A stretch of 43,179 nt of DNA from an uncultured bacterium (GTDB lineage: Bacteria > Cyanobacteriota > Vampirovibrionia > Gastranaerophilales > Gastranaerophilaceae). A program made the position numbers and the translations under genes. The notes under the pieces are model-generated. The model was not told where the DNA came from and did not search any database. It worked only from the letters and a program-made list of their open reading frames with translations. The stretch lies in the NCBI GenBank assembly GCA_949293185.1, contig CASFCQ010000009.1, forward strand, positions 1 to 43,179, written 5' to 3'. The first letter of the stretch is position 1. Each line of letters opens with the position of its first letter. Shown here piece after piece: positions 39,984-43,179 of this stretch.

Positions 39984-42041
39984 ATGAAAAAATTAATTAC
40001 CTCTTTTATTCTCACATCATTTTTAACATCAAATATTGTATTTGCCCAAGAAACTATACAAACAGCGAAGGCTGCAGCGCAAAATAGTGCAGCTGTCAAA
40101 ACACAAGCTGTTAATCAGCCTGTTATTCCTGCAAAGCTGGAAGCTGAGATAAAGGCTTCGATAGTACAAATTTATGGAAAAGAACACTGTGAAGAAATTT
40201 ATGCAAAAATTACAGACATTGCGGCACAGGCAATTAAAAACCGTCCTGCAGAGTTAAAGAAAAATGATATAAACCGTTCTGATGACTGGTATAAAGATGA
40301 AATTATCTATATGTTTTATACCGATCAGTTCGGCGTAACTAATAATGAGGCAAAAAACACTTTTAAAGATACTGAAAGAATGTTCAGCTATCTCAAAGAT
40401 CTTGGTGTAACAACATTGTATATGCTTCCGTTTGCTGATTCTCCGATGCAGGATTCCGGATTTGACGTAAAAAATCCCCGTGACGTGCGCTCGGATTTAG
40501 GCGGAATGAAGGAGTTCAAGGATTTTATAACAAAAGCCAAACAGTCAGGTTTTAAAATTAAAGCGGATTTGGTTTTGAACCATTTTTCACAGGAGCATGA
40601 ATGGTTTAAACAGATAGAAAAAGGCGACCTGTCAAAACTGGATTACTTTGTGGTTACGGATGAAATGCCGCTTTATAAAAAATATCAGGACGAAAAACTC
40701 GGTACGGTCGTTGAGTATTTTGAAAAAGACGGCAGTGTTTCCAAACGCAGACTTATCTTTCCCGAAAATACTGAAAATCACTGGCGTAAAGTTACAATAA
40801 ACGGAAAAGATTACTATTTTTATCACACGTTTTATCCGTTCCAACTTGATATAAACTGGGAAAATCCTGAGGTTTTGTATTATTGTCTGGAAACAATAAG
40901 TTACTGGAGTAATATGGGGATTGATATTTTCCGTATGGATGCAATACCGTATCTGTCAAAAGAACCGGGTACAAATGCGGAAAACCAGCCCAAAACACAT
41001 GCAATAATACGTTTGTTGAGCAATTATATTCAAGCTACAGCTCCGTCTTCCGTTATTCAGGTGGAAGCCTGCCAGCATCCTAAAGATATTTTGCAGTATT
41101 TTGGTAAAGAAAGAACTGTTGATTTAAAAATTGCTGATAAAACAAAAAATCTTAAAAGGACTGATGAAGCACAGATAGCTTATCATTTTCCGTACATGCC
41201 TGCAATATGGGCGAGTTTGATTACTCAGGATAAAAAATATTTCTTTGAAGCTAACAAAGAAACTCCTGCTATTCCCGAATCTGCTGTGTGGGCAATGTTT
41301 TTGAGGGTTCATGATGAACTTACACTCGAGATGGTTACACCGGAGATAAGAGAAATTATCCATAATGACCTTGTTAAAAAAGGTGCGGATTTTAGAAAAG
41401 GCTTTGGTGTAAGCGGCAGATTGGCTAACTTCCTTGATAATGACCCTGACAGAATCGAGCTGGCTTTTTCAATCTTGCTTTCTTTGCCGGGAGTTCCGAT
41501 TATTTATTACGGTGATGAGATAGGTGCAAGAAATAACTTTAAAAATGCTAAAGAAATCGAGCAGGAAAGAAAAGATTTGCAAAAGAAAGCAAAAACAAAA
41601 TCAAAACTCCTGAGTTACTTTGACTCCAGAGATATACACAGGGGGAAAATTCCGTATAAACTTTTCTACGGCTCGGCTAAAGATTATTATGAGTTTAACA
41701 GCAAGGTGTACAAAAAGGTTAAGAATCTTATTCACCTAAGAAAAGAGCTGCCTGTTATGTCTCGCGGTCAGTTTATTTTGCTGAACACAAAGCTGCCGGC
41801 TAACTTTGCTTATATAAGAAAAGACAAGGATAAGCAGATTCTTGTTGTTAACAATTTGTCAGACAAAAAGATTACTGCTGAAATTACGTTGCCGGTTGAA
41901 ATAATCCTGAAAAACAACGGGCATATAAGAGTGCTGAAAAATCTTGTCAATGATGACAATGTATGGGTTAACCTGTCGCTTAAAAACAAAACAATGCATC
42001 TCAGAGTAAAACCTTACGGTGTATTGTGGCTTGAGCTATAA
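39984..42041 (+). CDS. Exported GH13 enzyme, trehalose-synthase-like
   Basis: This 685-residue GH13 enzyme resembles trehalose synthase (maltose glucosyl-mutase). Matching blocks are DDWYKDEIIYMFYTDQF, LPFADSPMQDSGFDVKN, GIDIFRMDAIPYLSKEPGTN, the EACQHPKDILQYFG block, RVHDELTLEMVT and PGVPIIYYGDEIGARNN. The catalytic set is intact: nucleophile D319 (FRMDAIPY), acid/base E361 (IQVEACQH) and D444 (RVHDELT). The N-terminus is a clear signal peptide (1-21, ending FA before QE), followed by a Gln/Ala-rich segment to about 90. This is unusual, because such enzymes are normally cytoplasmic. It could alternatively be an exported alpha-amylase-like transglucosidase. No maltokinase domain is attached. 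The ribosome site is weak. Confidence 0.88.
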   Translation: MKKLITSFILTSFLTSNIVFAQETIQTAKAAAQNSAAVKTQAVNQPVIPAKLEAEIKASIVQIYGKEHCEEIYAKITDIAAQAIKNRPAELKKNDINRSDDWYKDEIIYMFYTDQFGVTNNEAKNTFKDTERMFSYLKDLGVTTLYMLPFADSPMQDSGFDVKNPRDVRSDLGGMKEFKDFITKAKQSGFKIKADLVLNHFSQEHEWFKQIEKGDLSKLDYFVVTDEMPLYKKYQDEKLGTVVEYFEKDGSVSKRRLIFPENTENHWRKVTINGKDYYFYHTFYPFQLDINWENPEVLYYCLETISYWSNMGIDIFRMDAIPYLSKEPGTNAENQPKTHAIIRLLSNYIQATAPSSVIQVEACQHPKDILQYFGKERTVDLKIADKTKNLKRTDEAQIAYHFPYMPAIWASLITQDKKYFFEANKETPAIPESAVWAMFLRVHDELTLEMVTPEIREIIHNDLVKKGADFRKGFGVSGRLANFLDNDPDRIELAFSILLSLPGVPIIYYGDEIGARNNFKNAKEIEQERKDLQKKAKTKSKLLSYFDSRDIHRGKIPYKLFYGSAKDYYEFNSKVYKKVKNLIHLRKELPVMSRGQFILLNTKLPANFAYIRKDKDKQILVVNNLSDKKITAEITLPVEIILKNNGHIRVLKNLVNDDNVWVNLSLKNKTMHLRVKPYGVLWLEL

Positions 42042-42428
42042 GGTATTCAGGTACATTATCCCGTAGTTTAAGTATGCGGCAAAACATACCCACAAAAAAT
42101 ACGGGACAAGCAATGCTGCGGAAATTTTTGATACTTTGTAAAATTCTGCCGTTGTCATAAACACAAAAACCAGCATAAAAATTATTATGACAAAACTCAT
42201 TGTTATATTTTGCAGATAAAAAAATGCCGGTGTCCAGCACAAATTTAGCACCATTTGTATGCCAAAAAGAAAGTATCCGAGTTTTTTATCTTTATCGGTT
42301 TTAGTATAGATAAAAGTAAACAGTGCAAGAAAAATAAGCACATATAAATATATCCATGCCGGAGTAAAGACCCAATCCGGCGGAGTGAGTGCGGGTTTGT
42401 TTAAAGATTCGTACCATATCATATCCAT
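42036..42428 (-). CDS. tspO: TspO/MBR-family membrane protein lacking the first helix
   Basis: This 130-residue protein has the TspO hallmarks WYESLNKPALTPPDWVFTPAW at the N-terminus, then LNLCWTPAFFYLQ and VPYFLWVCFAAYLNYGI. TspO binds porphyrins, cholesterol or related ligands and is linked to tetrapyrrole and stress control. Family members usually have about 155-160 residues with a membrane helix before the WY..LxKP motif. Here that motif is at residue 5, and the in-frame upstream sequence is closed by a stop. Helix 1 is therefore missing: either an old 5' truncation or a frameshift. The ATG at 42428 lacks a good ribosome site, which also suggests damage. The gene overlaps the GH13 stop by 6 bases. 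Confidence 0.8.
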   Translation of the reverse strand: MDMIWYESLNKPALTPPDWVFTPAWIYLYVLIFLALFTFIYTKTDKDKKLGYFLFGIQMVLNLCWTPAFFYLQNITMSFVIIIFMLVFVFMTTAEFYKVSKISAALLVPYFLWVCFAAYLNYGIMYLNTL

Positions 42429-42535
42429 AGTACTTTTATTATTTCGTCGAATATTTTAAACCGCCATATACTGTTGTTGGGCATATAGCTGGATTTTTGT
42501 TATTTATAAATTTTAAATAAGACTTCTATTACCTG

Positions 42536-43087
42536 TTAAATTTTTTTATGCAAACTGCCTATAGAAGATGTGCTGCCGGAAGAACTGTTTGTGCTGCTTC
42601 CTAAAAGCTTGTTGAGAAGGTCATCGCCATTGTCTGCTGCTTTTCTGTATGTGTCGGCATATATGCCTGTTCCGATATCTGTTTTGTCCTCGCCTTTTTT
42701 AAGCCCCTGCAAACGAAGCTGCCCTGCTTTTATAACTTTGTCTAGGGTGGTAAAGTCAATGTCTGACATGTTGTAGTGATTGTATAGTGCAAAGAATTTT
42801 ATTGACTGGGCTTCTGCAATCATAGCTTCAATTGCGGAACGGTTTTTTGTTGCAATATTGGAGATATCAAGGTTAGCCAGCCTCTGGCGCAAAACGTCAG
42901 TGTTTTCGTTTTTTAAACGCTGGAAATTTTCCTGCTCCTGCTGAGCCATACGGATACGGTATTCTTCCGGAGTTTCCGTAACTTTGCGGATATTCCTTGC
43001 GCTGTCTAAAGCAGCATCACGCTGTTTTTGCATATCTTTTGAAAACGGCGAGGTAATATACGCATCAATGTTCATTTCGTCAGACAT
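42536..43087 (-). CDS. Hypothetical coiled-coil protein with Ser-rich tail
   Basis: I do not recognise this 183-residue protein. Residues about 15-110 are charged and heptad-like (QKQRDAALDSARNIRKV, then RMAQQEQENFQRLKNENTD), predicting long helices or a coiled coil. The last 25 residues are Ser/Gly/Thr-rich and disordered. There is no signal peptide or membrane segment. AGGGTG about 7 bases before the ATG at 43087 is a plausible ribosome site. It may be part of a transcript continuing beyond the window. Confidence 0.6.
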   Translation of the reverse strand: MSDEMNIDAYITSPFSKDMQKQRDAALDSARNIRKVTETPEEYRIRMAQQEQENFQRLKNENTDVLRQRLANLDISNIATKNRSAIEAMIAEAQSIKFFALYNHYNMSDIDFTTLDKVIKAGQLRLQGLKKGEDKTDIGTGIYADTYRKAADNGDDLLNKLLGSSTNSSSGSTSSIGSLHKKI

Positions 43088-43179
43088 AATTCACACCCTG
43101 AAATTTTTTCTTCCACATTCCACATATTCATTATAAACCATGTAAGACAATTTTTTTGCTAGTTATTTGGAGGATTTTT

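Noticed and set aside
39857-40099. Minus-strand open frame across the GH13 start
   Set aside because: Overlaps the signal-peptide coding region of a well supported gene and has no ribosome site or motif.

Overview
The window is AT-rich bacterial chromosome with dense, mostly short-spaced genes. I see no rRNA, tRNA, CRISPR array, transposase or phage gene. The mix fits a non-photosynthetic relative of cyanobacteria, such as gut Gastranaerophilales/Melainabacteria (Vampirovibrionia). It combines a DUF3536-type GH57 enzyme, a DUF1822-like protein beside a sigma factor (a cyanobacterial pairing), flagellar export genes, and several proteins with an N-terminal block ending in 'SFKG' or a similar sequence. 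This assignment is inference from gene content and was not tested by phylogeny.

Layout. 1-5 kb: a secreted two-domain M16 peptidase diverges from a 536-residue protein that looks like a hybrid-cluster protein stripped of its cluster ligands. 4.6-7.6 kb (minus strand): prfA-era-small protein-metallo-beta-lactamase-fold hydrolase. 7.7-11 kb (minus): GH57 enzyme preceded by an exported OB-like protein. 11.1-14.2 kb (minus): fliP-fliQ-fliR-flhB, the flagellar export gate. 14.4-18.3 kb (plus): cysS-coaE-small membrane protein-GT-C-like membrane protein. 18.3-19.4 kb (minus): a MarR regulator and a cupin gene, each behind an identical 20-bp perfect palindrome. 19.4-21.1 kb (plus): a secreted protein and a kinase-like protein. 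21-26.6 kb: a surface-glycan set (GT9, HxlR regulator, GT-C enzyme on minus; GT2 and DUF2142 protein on plus) with divergent promoters.

26.7-34.8 kb: a small membrane protein, then a three-gene plus-strand unit. The unit is a 1123-residue DUF1822-like / zinc anti-sigma-like / acidic linker / TM / TonB-C protein, an ECF-like sigma factor, and a 1111-residue zinc-ribbon STAND-type ATPase with TPR-like repeats. I read it as a possible envelope-to-transcription signalling system. 34.8-39.7 kb: an exported SH3-like protein, a 56-residue zinc-ribbon protein, a YhcC-type radical SAM protein, a guanidine-modifying (deiminase-like) enzyme with a large insertion, a HEAT-repeat protein and a membrane-anchored LysM protein. 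40-43.1 kb: an exported trehalose-synthase-like GH13 enzyme, a TspO-like protein lacking its first helix, and an unrecognised coiled-coil protein.

The most notable items are the ligand-less hybrid-cluster protein, the sigma/DUF1822/STAND unit, the kinase-like and deiminase-like proteins, and the MarR double-operator arrangement with a consensus promoter that predicts a leaderless mRNA. All family assignments are by eye from motifs and remembered family patterns. No database search was possible.
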